Part shown: positions 17,523 through 26,284 of the stretch, one piece after another | Layout of the letters: the number at the start of each line of letters is the position of its first letter | Numbering within the stretch: position 1 is the first letter of the stretch | Origin: Natrinema gari JCM 14663 | GTDB taxonomy: Archaea; Halobacteriota; Halobacteria; Halobacteriales; Natrialbaceae | Assembly: GCF_000337175.1 (NCBI RefSeq) | Contig: NZ_AOIJ01000043.1 | Location: 302-64,301, forward strand | Direction: 5' to 3' | Length of the DNA stretch: 64,000 nt | Notes under the pieces: model-generated | Database searches by the model: none | What the model saw: only the letters and a program-made list of their open reading frames with translations | Told to the model about the DNA's origin: nothing | Translations under genes and position numbers: made by a program

Positions 17523-19030
17523 CTATCCGTTCCTGTTCTTCTTCAACAGCGTTAGCGTGTTGTCGGCTGTCACAATTGGCGGGTGTTCGTATTCACCGGT
17601 CAACGCCACCTGTACCAGCAAATCAACTGCGCGCCAATCGAGTACAGCAGACACGCGAACGCGAAGTAGAAAAACCGCAGGCCGAAGTGCTTCGATGTCG
17701 TGGCGGCCATGAATCGCTTGATCGACTTGTAGCCGCTCTCGATCTCCAACCGGTTACCCCTACTCGGTGAGACGGCCACTGCCTCGGTTCACCATGCACA
17801 TTCAGGATGTGCTGGCTATCGAATTCCCGATCCATCAGCACATTAGCGACGTGAACGAGGGTCTTTCCAGAGTCCAAGGTCCGCGACAATCTCCTTTCGT
17901 GTGTCTCCTTTCCGCACCGGACGTGTATCTAGCACGATTGGACAGCATTCCCGACCAGTTGGACGGAGCCCACTGGTACGCATGCTCGTCGGTCTTCTCT
18001 TTGATTCCGATGATCTCGTCTTCGTTGCCACACGGTCGCCAGTGAACGGATCGGGTTCAGTAATATCGATGGCAACAATGCCAGCCCGGAAGAACACCTC
18101 TGTCTCCGTTACTCGGTTCAGGAGTCGGCTCACAGACTGTCGGTACACCACTCCTATTGCTTGATTGAAAGATCTCGAGGATGCTCGCGATGGGCGTGAT
18201 CGAGCGGTGTCCGCTCCCGATTGGATTCGTGAATGAAACTCCGAGTACTCACATTGGCAGCCAAGTTCTCGCGGAGGCCAAGATACGTTTGGGGGTCCCA
18301 GTAGGCGTTCTCGTGGATCTCACAGCCCTCGCCATGGTCCAATGAGAGCTGGGAAGGTGACACGACCCACTTGCTCAGTGACTGTCTTTGCCTGTTCTAA
18401 TACGGTCTGGTCATTGGGATTTGATTCCGTATTCTCACCACCGCGACTGCGGCTCTGTCGTTCTGGTTCTCGTGGCACTGTGACACCCGCGTTCTGCGCT
18501 TTGATGAGGATGGTTCGCGCTGCCGTTCAACAGCACCACGGAGAGCAGCCGTGAAGCGGTGGTGCCAGCTACGCCAGAGTGTCGACTGGTCTGGAACTGT
18601 CTCCAGGCCACGTCGACCACGGAGATCTGGGTGCTGGGTGAGGTATTCAACGAGGGTAGTCTCGTGGTCCCAGTCATAGCGTTCCTTCAGCAAGAACAGC
18701 CGAAATAGCCTCTCCATCTCGTCGCTCCTCGAGCCTGCGTATCGGTCGTGGGCATCGAATCGGACGTATCCAAGCAGTACGTGGACGAATGATTCGACGC
18801 CTTCGTTTCGTCGCGTTGGCACCACGTTTCCGCGACGAGGCGAACGTCTGATTCCAGCGTGGGGAAGGTGAGCGATCGAACAGCGGGCTATACTCGTACG
18901 TTGGCCAGTCGATGTCGGATAGCTGGGCGATCCGGCGGAAGGCGGTGCGGCGGGTCTCACGTGTGGGGCCACGAAAGAAGGCTGACCACGGGACGTTCAA
19001 GTATTCCTCCAACCGCCCAATACAGTACAC
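17523..19030 (-). pseudogene. Degenerate DDE-type haloarchaeal transposase
   Basis: Segments in different frames join into one transposase. From its N-terminus these are MYCIGRLEEYLNVPWSAFF (19030), DHETTLVEYLTQHPDLRGRR, DHGEGCEIHENAYWDPQTYLG, FFRAGIVAIDITEPDPFTGD (first catalytic Asp), VHVANVLMDREFDSQHIL (second Asp), and RLEIESGYKSIKRFMAATTSK (catalytic Glu), ending DNTLTLLKKNRNG with stop at 17523-17525. At least four frameshifts and internal losses are visible, including the segment between the second Asp and the Glu. The family is a haloarchaeal IS4-like or ISH3-like group; the exact name is uncertain. Confidence 0.85.
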
Positions 19031-20257
19031 CTATGCAATTGTAACGTTAGTGTCCTCGACTGCATCAGCGATCCACCGTGGGTGCATCGGTAGTATTTCA
19101 CTCGGGAGTCGGTCCGTGTCGAAGAATCCGACGTCAAGTGCCTCATCTTGATCTGCTTCAAGCGTGCCGCCGTCGACGCTACATGAAAAACAGTTCGTCA
19201 CGAAATGGACCGTCTCTCCGGACGGATACGAGAACACCTGCTGCTTCGGGTGGGAGTACACCCCCGTTAGTCGGTCGACCGTGATTTGAAGACCTGTCTC
19301 TTCTCGCACCTCTCGCGAAATTGCCTCCGAAACCGCTTCACCTCGTTCAACCGTCCCCGTCGGGAGTGCCCATTGTCCTCTGTCGGCCCGCTTCAACAGC
19401 AATACTTCATCAGACCCGTTCAAGACGACCGCACCTACCCCCGGTCGGATATCCTCCGGCCAAGAGTACTGGGGATTATCCCAGGGAGTCACCGTGTGTG
19501 AGAACAACCCCGCAAGTGATCGAATCACGGCATCGGGATGAGTAAAGTCCCGGGCCGAGGCTGCGACTGGTGCTTCATCTGCGACGAGAACTCCTGTGAG
19601 ACCCGCGCGGTGTGCGCCGAGGATATCCGTTGCTGGATTATCACCGATGACGACTGCATCTTGATCAACGGAGGTTCCTTCGAGAGCCACCTCAAACATC
19701 AGGGGCTCGGGTTTGCCGACGATGGTAGGCGAGGTCCCTGTCGCTGTTTCGACCGCGCGAACGATGGCTCCCGCACCAGGTGCGGGACCGTCGGGGGTCG
19801 GAAACGCACCGTCCGGATTCGTCCCGATGAATTGTGCCCCCTGATCGATATGCCTCGTTGCTCGTCTGATGTCTGCATACGTTGTTTGTTCATCAGCTCC
19901 AACAACGACTGCATCCGGAGATTCATTTGTGACTGTGATTCCCTGCTGACGGAGCTCTGTCCGCAGCCCTTCACTTCCAACTGCCGCCGCCGTGGCGACC
20001 TCTTTACGACGAAGGTGAGCTGAAGCCGCCCAAGCTGCCGTTACTATCTCTTCCTTACCCGCCCTAATTCCGAGTTCACGAAGACGTGACGCGACTGCCT
20101 CCCGCGTCGGTCGTGGATCGTTCGTGAGAAACCGGATTTGCTTTTCCTGTTCGTAGAGCCGATTTACACCGTCAACGGCATGCGGGAGCGCTTCATCCCC
20201 AAGATAGATTACGCCATCGAGGTCGAATAGAAACGTTTCGAATCGGTCAGCGATCAT
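19031..20257 (-). CDS. HAD-IIA phosphatase fused to NUDIX hydrolase
   Basis: This two-domain protein has about 408 residues. Residues 1-250 are a NagD/4-nitrophenylphosphatase-type HAD-IIA phosphatase: motif I FLFDLDGVIYLG, motif II LTNDPRPT, motif III Lys in VGKPEPLMF, and motif IV IGDNPATDILGAHRAG. Residues 270-400 are a NUDIX domain with a complete box, GTVERGEAVSEAISREVREE then TG. The fusion suggests sequential hydrolysis, for example NUDIX cleavage of a nucleoside-diphosphate compound followed by dephosphorylation; this is inference. It lies 9-18 bp behind the MFS gene in the same direction, so both are one operon inside the mobile island. An upstream ATG at 20266 is also possible. Confidence 0.85.
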   Translation of the reverse strand: MIADRFETFLFDLDGVIYLGDEALPHAVDGVNRLYEQEKQIRFLTNDPRPTREAVASRLRELGIRAGKEEIVTAAWAASAHLRRKEVATAAAVGSEGLRTELRQQGITVTNESPDAVVVGADEQTTYADIRRATRHIDQGAQFIGTNPDGAFPTPDGPAPGAGAIVRAVETATGTSPTIVGKPEPLMFEVALEGTSVDQDAVVIGDNPATDILGAHRAGLTGVLVADEAPVAASARDFTHPDAVIRSLAGLFSHTVTPWDNPQYSWPEDIRPGVGAVVLNGSDEVLLLKRADRGQWALPTGTVERGEAVSEAISREVREETGLQITVDRLTGVYSHPKQQVFSYPSGETVHFVTNCFSCSVDGGTLEADQDEALDVGFFDTDRLPSEILPMHPRWIADAVEDTNVTIA

Positions 20258-20275
20258 TATAACCATGTGATAGTA

Positions 20276-21484
20276 TCATTCACTTATGTTTGTCTCTGCG
20301 GTCCTGAATACGACGCTTGGGGTAACTGCCAGTAACGCACCGGCGCCCAACATAAAAACGAGCGCGAGCACGGCGAGCATCAGGAGTGGACCACTCATGT
20401 CCGCTAACACACCACCGATGGCCCGGAAGGTGATTGCAGAGACGCCGCCTCCCAGTGAGACGACACTCAGAATAGTCGCTCGTCGGCGGTCCGGGGTCCG
20501 CTCATTGACAATACTGTACTGAAACGTCCGGCTAACCTGCCAGATGGCCTCCATTCCAATGAACGACGGGACTGCAAGAGCTGGCGCCACCGGCAGTAGT
20601 ATGAAGCTCCCAGCCAGCAGAAACGGGGCCACGAGGAACCAGCCATGACGTCCAACAGTGCGCTCAATCCCGCTAGCGGTAGCGCTCGCCCCGGCAGCGA
20701 CGATATTGAAACTCGCATACAGTCCCCCGACCGCGGCGACGGGAAGCCCGACTTGATTACCAACAACGATCGGCTGGACGAACGTCTTAGCAACCTCAAC
20801 GAGGCCAAAGAGCAGAATCGTGTATCCAATGAAACTTCGCACCCCAGGCTGGTCCAAGAGGTGCTTCAAATCCCTCCGTGTTGTCGAAAAGCGCCACGAT
20901 TCCGACTGTGATCGGCTTGAATCGTCCGAAACCGCCGGAAACGAAAAAACGATGGCCGCGTTGACCGCTAACAACCCAGCAGTGAGTACGAATGGAGCAC
21001 TGATCAGTCGACTATAGAGGACGCCACCGATGACGGCCGTTACCGCAGTGGCAGCTAACTTGAGTGCTTGGCCCCGACCGCGGACGTGGGTGTAGGTGTC
21101 CGACGCACCGGACTGCGCGAGTGCATCATAGAGCCACGCGTCGGCTGTCCCGGACCGAAACGTAATCCCAACTGCCCAGATCGCAAGCCCGAACGCGAGA
21201 GGTACCAGTGTCTGAGCAAAAGCAAGCCCGCCAATACCCACTGCCGTCACAACCGCAGCCATGAGTAGACTTTGTCGCCGGCCCAGACGGTCGCCGATGT
21301 ATCCGGTTGGAATCTCAGCGAGAACGAGGACTGCCCAATAGACGGCTCCGAGAAATCCTATGTCAGTGTATGAAAGCCCTCGGGCCTGGAGCAATAGAAC
21401 CCAGACTGGAGCAATGAGTCCCTGGGTTTCGGTAAGAGAATACAAGTAATAGCGCCGCCTGAGCGAGCCTGTCATCATCTGCAC
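20276..21484 (-). CDS. MFS transporter
   Basis: This 402-residue major facilitator has about 12 transmembrane helices. The conserved loop 2-3 motif is recognisable as GYIGDRLGRRQS, and the mid-protein cytoplasmic loop contains SDDSSRSQSESWRFS. Such transporters act as drug, sugar or metabolite exporters. It is co-transcribed with the HAD-NUDIX gene, so it may move that enzyme's substrate or product. Other starts lie 6 and 9 bp inside. Codon use is more mixed than in core genes, in keeping with transfer. Confidence 0.88.
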   Translation of the reverse strand: MQMMTGSLRRRYYLYSLTETQGLIAPVWVLLLQARGLSYTDIGFLGAVYWAVLVLAEIPTGYIGDRLGRRQSLLMAAVVTAVGIGGLAFAQTLVPLAFGLAIWAVGITFRSGTADAWLYDALAQSGASDTYTHVRGRGQALKLAATAVTAVIGGVLYSRLISAPFVLTAGLLAVNAAIVFSFPAVSDDSSRSQSESWRFSTTRRDLKHLLDQPGVRSFIGYTILLFGLVEVAKTFVQPIVVGNQVGLPVAAVGGLYASFNIVAAGASATASGIERTVGRHGWFLVAPFLLAGSFILLPVAPALAVPSFIGMEAIWQVSRTFQYSIVNERTPDRRRATILSVVSLGGGVSAITFRAIGGVLADMSGPLLMLAVLALVFMLGAGALLAVTPSVVFRTAETNISE

Positions 21485-21548
21485 AGTTACCCTCGAGTGG
21501 CGCTGTTGAAATCCTAATGGTTCGACACCCTCTCTACTGAATCAGCCG

Positions 21549-21797
21549 GTAGGTAGAACTGCGTCCCGACCTTTTGCTGCGGTCGCTCACGTGAGTGGCT
21601 CATCTGTACTAATGCATCCTCGACCGATGATGAGGCGTTCGAAGGCGTGGCCCAAACGCTCTTCCAGCACGACCCGTTCGCGAGTACCGATAGCAAAGAT
21701 CACTGGATCGTCGCCGACAAGGGAGCAACGTACGTCACGATGCTCGATCCAGTCCGGTACGAGAGTCTCCAACAGGATTTGCCGACGCCGTCGTAAC
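21549..21797 (+). pseudogene. Fragment of an unidentified gene
   Basis: One frame reads like coding sequence through ASSTDDEAFEGVAQTLF, DSKDHWIVADKGATYV and LDPVRYESLQQDLPTPS, ending at TAA 21795-21797. No plausible start or complete domain is present. It lies just outside the inverted end at 21517, so it may be a gene cut by insertion of the island. Family not recognised. Confidence 0.35.
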
Positions 21798-21848
21798 CGG
21801 CGGAGTCCGCGCCAAGCAATCGCGACACAGATCGGTGCCCCTCACGAT

Positions 21849-21883
21849 TATCTGACGACCACTTGCCCAGTGGTCGTCAGATA
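21849..21883. repeat. Perfect 15-bp inverted repeat (hairpin)
   Basis: TATCTGACGACCACT and its exact complement are separated by the 5-base loop TGCCC. GACGACCACT recurs once at about 21903. The hairpin lies in a gene-poor stretch between the island and the ABC permease. It may be an element end, a terminator or an operator; the sequence does not decide. Confidence 0.7.
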
Positions 21884-22096
21884 GCTCATGCAATGTGCAT
21901 TGAGACGACCACTCTCAACTACTGCACAGGTTACGTGCTGCCACTGGCGGTAGGACACCCAGTACCGACGAAAGCGATGTGGAGAACGGACTGATGCGGT
22001 ACTCGTGAGGAGTCTATCCGGCACGGACGGGACCTCGAGAACCGATAGGACTGTGCGGTGGGGACGCGAACGACGGGACAGCGCTCGCTCGAGCCC
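21884..22096. other. Spacer downstream of the siderophore ABC permease
   Basis: Nothing coding is recognised. In other organisms the ATPase gene of this transporter type would be expected here; it is absent. Confidence 0.4.
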
Positions 22097-23203
22097 CTAG
22101 ATCTCGCCGATGTGTTCCTGTTTGCGCATCAGGTAGAGGAAGTAGGGGCCGCCGAGGAGACCGGTGATGATTCCAACCGGCAACTGGACTGGATTCAATG
22201 CGAGGCGCGCACCCACGTCCGCACCGACGAGCAGGGCGGGACCGACGAACAGGCAGCCGACGAGGAGTCGTTTGGTGTCGCCGCCGACGATGTTTCGGAC
22301 CATGTGCGGGACGATCAAGCCGACGAAGCTGACGAGGCCGGCGACGGCGATTGCGGCGGCCGTCGCCAGGATCGCGATGCCGGCGACGAGAAAGCGGACC
22401 CGTTCGACCGACATGCCAAGCGATTTGGCGGTCTTCTCCCCCAGCAGGAGGATATCGAGCTGGCGGGTGACCGCGAGGGCCAACACGAGCGCGAGTATCG
22501 TAAACGGGAGCGCGATCCGCACCTGCTCCCAGTCGGTTCCCAGCAGCGATCCCGAGAGCCACGTCTGGGCCGCCATCGCGATCCCGAGATCGTCGATAAA
22601 GAAGAACAGGGCGCGCTGGACGGAGCCGAATACGGTCCCCACGATGACGCCGGCGAGGACGAGCCGGACCGGACTGGTGCCGTTTTTCCACGCGATGACG
22701 TACACGATGAGGAAGGCCCCGGCTCCGCCTGCGGCCGCCAGCACCGGGAGCCACGGCATAAGCCCCGAGAAGGCCGTCAGCGTCAGCAGGACGACGAGTC
22801 CGGCTCCATCGCTGATTCCCAGGATATAGGGGCTCGCGAGTTCGTTTCGGGTCACGATCTGGAAGATCGCGCCCGAAATCGCGAGATTCGAACCGACGAG
22901 AATCCCCACGAGGATCCGCGGGAGACGGATGTTCCAGACGATGAGTTGACGGGTCGTGAGCCAATCGGGGATGTCCCCGCCGAGGAGAAACGCTCGCCAG
23001 ACGCCGAGGTGGAAGACGACCTGTGGGTCGAACACGGTTCGCCACGCCTCGCCTAACGTCAGCGGATACGCGCCGAAGCTCACTTGCAAGAGCGTGGCGG
23101 CAAGGAGGACGCCGAGGCTTCCGAGGATCACCGAGACCAGTCTAGAATCGATCCACGCGGCGCTCGAGCGGTCGGTGTCGTGAGTCGCCGATGAGCCCGC
23201 CAT
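22097..23203 (-). CDS. FecCD-family ABC permease (siderophore/heme/cobalamin type)
   Basis: This 368-residue permease has about 9-10 transmembrane helices. FecCD signatures are visible: IRLPRILVGILVGSNLAISG, SPYILGISDGAG, and the coupling-helix region GLVSFVGLIVPHMVRNIVGG. It imports ferric siderophores, heme or cobalamin with a binding protein and an ATPase. The binding-protein gene lies 6 bp upstream in the same operon, under an iron box, which favours an iron substrate. No ATPase gene follows, so one encoded elsewhere must serve it, or the system is broken. Confidence 0.92.
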   Translation of the reverse strand: MAGSSATHDTDRSSAAWIDSRLVSVILGSLGVLLAATLLQVSFGAYPLTLGEAWRTVFDPQVVFHLGVWRAFLLGGDIPDWLTTRQLIVWNIRLPRILVGILVGSNLAISGAIFQIVTRNELASPYILGISDGAGLVVLLTLTAFSGLMPWLPVLAAAGGAGAFLIVYVIAWKNGTSPVRLVLAGVIVGTVFGSVQRALFFFIDDLGIAMAAQTWLSGSLLGTDWEQVRIALPFTILALVLALAVTRQLDILLLGEKTAKSLGMSVERVRFLVAGIAILATAAAIAVAGLVSFVGLIVPHMVRNIVGGDTKRLLVGCLFVGPALLVGADVGARLALNPVQLPVGIITGLLGGPYFLYLMRKQEHIGEI

Positions 23204-23209
23204 CAGCCG

Positions 23210-24349
23210 TCAGAACTCCCCGTTGATGATGGCCGCGAGTTCCTCACGGTCGAAGAGTCGTTCCGCCTCGGGCACGTCGGCGACCGCGCCTGGCCACGCA
23301 CCGAACCGGTCGGGGAAGACTTGCTTTGCAAGGGCCTCGGTCGAATAGAGATCGACGATCGGGCCCATATACTGCCCACCGGTGCGGACCAGGTTCCCGT
23401 TCTGAACGGCGGTCAACTGCTGGCCGTTCGGATCGTTCTCGAACGGTTCGACGGCCGTTGAGACGAACTCCTCGTGTGTCAGCGACGTGAGTCCACCGAC
23501 GGCACCGATGTAGTCGGGGTCGACATCGAGGAGTTCCTCGTAGCCGATGGGACCGTCGGGAATCCGTCCCTGGAAGGCGTCCCGAAGGCCGAGTTCGCGG
23601 TACGTCCGGGTGTTGTTCGCCATCGCGTCGATCTCGGCGATGCGGAACTGCCCGGACTCGGGATTGACGCCGCGCCAGATCGCGGCGACCGACGGGCGCT
23701 CGTCTTCGGGTGGCAGTTCCGATCGGATCCCCTCGATGAAGTCGTCGTAGAACGACTGCCACGCGTCGAACTGAGCCTGCCGCTGGAAGATCCGTGCGGC
23801 CTGCTCGAACGCACCGTAGAGATCGTAGGGCGGCTCCTTGCCGTCGGTCAGGGCATCGGACTGGAACCGGATCGTCGTCCCGAGGAACGGGCCGGTCGCC
23901 GATTCGATCTCCGCGATGTCGTCGTCGCTCCAGTCGGCGTAGAACTTCAGCGCCCGCGGGTCGATGAGGTTGACGTCGGCGTCCGCGGCGTAGAAGTTCT
24001 CCTTGTCGTAGCCCTCTTCCGCGCCGCCCGCGAGCAGCGTGACCGCGTCCGTGTCGAGGGAGACGTCAGGTAGCAACTCGTAGTACTTCAACGGAGCCCG
24101 GTCGAAGCTCGCGACGGCGGTGGGCTCGATTCCGAACGCCATTCCGATATCGAGCCAGACGCTCGGAATCGCGGTGTACGATTCCGGCACCGAGTCGAAC
24201 GTATGGCGAAAGTTCGGTTCGACGGTCACGGTATACGACTCGGTATCCGATCCCGAGTCGTCATCGGCGGTTGGATCCCCTGTACACCCTGCGACGGTCG
24301 CCGCAACGAGACTCGCACCGCTGGCGAGTACCGTTCGTCTCCCGGGCAT
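23210..24349 (-). CDS. Iron/siderophore ABC substrate-binding lipoprotein
   Basis: This protein of about 379 residues starts MPGRRTVLASGASLVAATVAGC, shown here as a Tat-like twin Arg followed by the lipobox VAGC, then an acidic Ser/Asp linker (DDDSGSDTES). The remaining domain is a class III-type periplasmic-binding fold. Start choice is decided by the promoter: the iron box (24352-24369) ends only a few bases before this ATG, as expected for a repressed leaderless transcript; a frame start upstream (24373) would cross the box. It forms an operon with the FecCD permease 6 bp downstream. Confidence 0.88.
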   Translation of the reverse strand: MPGRRTVLASGASLVAATVAGCTGDPTADDDSGSDTESYTVTVEPNFRHTFDSVPESYTAIPSVWLDIGMAFGIEPTAVASFDRAPLKYYELLPDVSLDTDAVTLLAGGAEEGYDKENFYAADADVNLIDPRALKFYADWSDDDIAEIESATGPFLGTTIRFQSDALTDGKEPPYDLYGAFEQAARIFQRQAQFDAWQSFYDDFIEGIRSELPPEDERPSVAAIWRGVNPESGQFRIAEIDAMANNTRTYRELGLRDAFQGRIPDGPIGYEELLDVDPDYIGAVGGLTSLTHEEFVSTAVEPFENDPNGQQLTAVQNGNLVRTGGQYMGPIVDLYSTEALAKQVFPDRFGAWPGAVADVPEAERLFDREELAAIINGEF

Positions 24350-24351
24350 AC

Positions 24352-24369
24352 TTTTAGGCACGCCTAAGA
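24352..24369. promoter_or_regulatory. Iron box (DtxR-type palindrome) of siderophore ABC operon
   Basis: TTTTAGGC-AC-GCCTAAGA is an inverted repeat centred on AC and lies directly ahead of the ATG at 24349. It matches the DtxR/IdeR/SirR consensus TTAGGnnnnCCTAA and the other six copies in this window. Repression under iron-replete conditions is inferred. Confidence 0.85.
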
Positions 24370-24528
24370 CCACATTAGTGATTCCGCACGTTCTCCGTTA
24401 CACGCCGTGTTACGCGTAACGCGGGTCGTAACGGACGCGCTTGCTGTGCGGACGAACATGGCCGATCGTCTCCCCATGCCGAAGCCGATACAAGGCGATC
24501 GAAAGAGCGACTGCAGTCGGACGAACTG

Positions 24529-25410
24529 CTACGTGTGCGGCCCCACGGGTTCGGTTTCGGACTGTCGTCGCGCAAGCGGGATCGACTCCGCCCGTTTCTC
24601 GGCGACCAGTTCCCGCGCCCAATCGACGACCGCGGGATGCGTACTCCTGACGACGTGGAAGCCGCCGGTCGCCCCGTTGCTGACCGAGAGGAAGACCGTC
24701 TCGTCGTCGATGAGATCGACGTTACACGGGAACCGTTGGTCGGCGCTGTAGTAGACCGGTCGCTCCGTCGCGGCCTCGATCATCTGCCATCGGTCAACGA
24801 GGTCCGGGTTCTTGAGGCTGACATCGGTCGCGCCACGATCGAAGACGACTGTCGCGTCAGGTGCATCCCCAGCGTGGAGGGATTCGGCGTGGGCGTACAT
24901 CGGCAGCGTGGTGAACGAACTGACGATGGCGCGGACGGTCGTCGCACGGCCGACCGCGTTCGCCACGACCCGCATCCCGGCGAGCGGGTCAGTCCCGTCG
25001 GTCGCGACGACATCACTGTCGGCGAGGCATCTGAGTTCGAAATCGAACCAGTCCGTCGGAAGCGCGTCGATCACGTCGGGATACCGTTGCCCGACGGTGA
25101 CCGTCTCGAGGAGGCGACGGAAATCGTCGTACACCGCCGCCCCTGTGTCCGTGATCGCGTAGCGTCCGTCGTCGTGGCAGCGGTCGATCCAGCGCCGGTC
25201 GGCCAGATCGCCGAGCGTCCGGCTGAGCGTCACTCGCGTGACGTCGGTTCCGGTAAGGAGTTCTTCGCGCGTGTGCGGTCCGTCCGCGAGGAGTCCGAGG
25301 ACGCGGACCCTGTGTTGTGACCGCGCGAGAAACGCTGCCCCCTCGATGGCCTCGGCCGTCGATCCACCACTCTCCCGTGTCGTCGTTGCCGGCAGTTGAT
25401 GCTCACTCAT
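24529..25410 (-). CDS. HTH transcriptional regulator with C-terminal methanogen-regulator-like domain
   Basis: This 293-residue protein has an N-terminal winged helix (about residues 30-85: HRVRVLGLLADGPHTREELL then VTRVTLSRTLGDLADRRWI). A larger C-terminal domain of the FilR1/MetHtrans-regulator type common in haloarchaea follows, with YAHAESLHAG and NGATGGFHVVRS. An iron box lies 23-38 bp upstream and overlaps its TATA region, so it is itself iron-controlled. It sits upstream of, and in the same direction as, the siderophore ABC operon and may tune it. Confidence 0.8.
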   Translation of the reverse strand: MSEHQLPATTTRESGGSTAEAIEGAAFLARSQHRVRVLGLLADGPHTREELLTGTDVTRVTLSRTLGDLADRRWIDRCHDDGRYAITDTGAAVYDDFRRLLETVTVGQRYPDVIDALPTDWFDFELRCLADSDVVATDGTDPLAGMRVVANAVGRATTVRAIVSSFTTLPMYAHAESLHAGDAPDATVVFDRGATDVSLKNPDLVDRWQMIEAATERPVYYSADQRFPCNVDLIDDETVFLSVSNGATGGFHVVRSTHPAVVDWARELVAEKRAESIPLARRQSETEPVGPHT

Positions 25411-25432
25411 CGTCGCCCCTGGTATCGAATTA

Positions 25433-25448
25433 TTTAGGCTGGCCTAAA
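25433..25448. promoter_or_regulatory. Iron box between divergent HTH and membrane-protein genes
   Basis: TTTAGGC-TG-GCCTAAA is a perfect 7-2-7 palindrome. On the minus strand it overlaps an AT-rich TATA-like segment about 25 bp ahead of the HTH gene's ATG. It is 81 bp upstream of the rightward membrane gene, so it most likely controls the regulator. Confidence 0.88.
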
Positions 25449-25528
25449 GATTGTCGTTCTTCCCCGGAGACTGTCGCGGCGACCGACGGATGGTGGAATT
25501 AATCCCCCTTGCGTTCGTACTCCGTTGC

Positions 25529-26059
25529 ATGAGTGGTGACAATACGCACAGCCTCGACGGCGTCGGTGTCTGGGGCGGCGGCGTTACCGGCGGGCTCATT
25601 GCCGGCATCGCGATGGGGCTTGTCCTCCACTTCGGGGGCAACCAGATCGAGCTCCTCGGCGGCCTCGCGACCGATCCCGGCACGGCGGTCGGCGTCGGTT
25701 GGACGATCCACCTCATGTTGAGTATCGCGTTCGGACTCCTGTTCGCCGCCATCTCCTCGAGAGCAGCAGTTCAGCAACTAGTCGACGACTTCAGCGATTA
25801 CGTCGTCATGGGACTCGCATTCGGGTCGGTCCTCGGACTCTTCGCCGGCGGCGTTCTGTTCCCGCTTGCGATGGAGCGAGCCGACGTGGCGGCGCTCCCG
25901 GTCCCGTTCCTCCCGATCTCGGGAACCACCGGGGAGCTGGTCAGCGCGCTCGTGTTCGGCCTCGGCCACCTCGTCTACGGACTGGTGTTGGGTGCCGTCT
26001 TCGCGACGGTCAACGGGATCACGCCACGCGGCGTGCGCGATTTCGCCGCGATACGGTGA
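25529..26059 (+). CDS. Haloarchaeal membrane protein
   Basis: This 176-residue protein has about four hydrophobic segments, the first at residues 10-35 (GVTGGLIAGIAMGLVLHF) and the last near GHLVYGLVLGAVFATVNG. It resembles small haloarchaeal polytopic proteins of unknown function, sometimes annotated as histidine-kinase-like membrane modules without a kinase. The start MSGDNTHSLDG is preferred over in-frame starts further upstream that run towards the iron box. Confidence 0.7.
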   Translation: MSGDNTHSLDGVGVWGGGVTGGLIAGIAMGLVLHFGGNQIELLGGLATDPGTAVGVGWTIHLMLSIAFGLLFAAISSRAAVQQLVDDFSDYVVMGLAFGSVLGLFAGGVLFPLAMERADVAALPVPFLPISGTTGELVSALVFGLGHLVYGLVLGAVFATVNGITPRGVRDFAAIR

Positions 26060-26284
26060 CGCGGCGGTCACCAGCGCGCACGGTCGAACGTCACGTGACT
26101 CGCTGGCATGGCTGTTCTCGGAGTTCGAAGCCCTTATACTCGAGAGTTGGGAAGTGTGAGTAGACTCGCTGGTTCGCGGGCATCAGCGGGCACCTGTCCG
26201 ACGGTCGGTCACAGGTCGGGATGTGATCCGCGGGGCACACGCTCCGGTCGGGATTGAACCACGAAACGCCCGCGGTGAATACAG

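Larger units (their letters stand above)
17436..21517. mobile_element. Possible composite mobile island with 13-bp inverted ends
   Basis: TTAGAATTTCAAC at 17436-17448 matches, in inverted orientation, GTTGAAATCCTAA at 21505-21517 (12 of 13). The ends enclose a ruined transposase plus two intact genes with more mixed codon use and lower GC than their surroundings. The GTTGAAATCC type of end is common among haloarchaeal insertion sequences. Treating the whole 4.1 kb as one transposable unit is inference; the ends may belong to separate elements. Confidence 0.45.

Noticed and set aside
22058-23056. A 332-residue plus-strand frame
   Set aside because: It is antisense to the FecCD permease; the composition is an Asp/Glu/Arg shadow with no domain.
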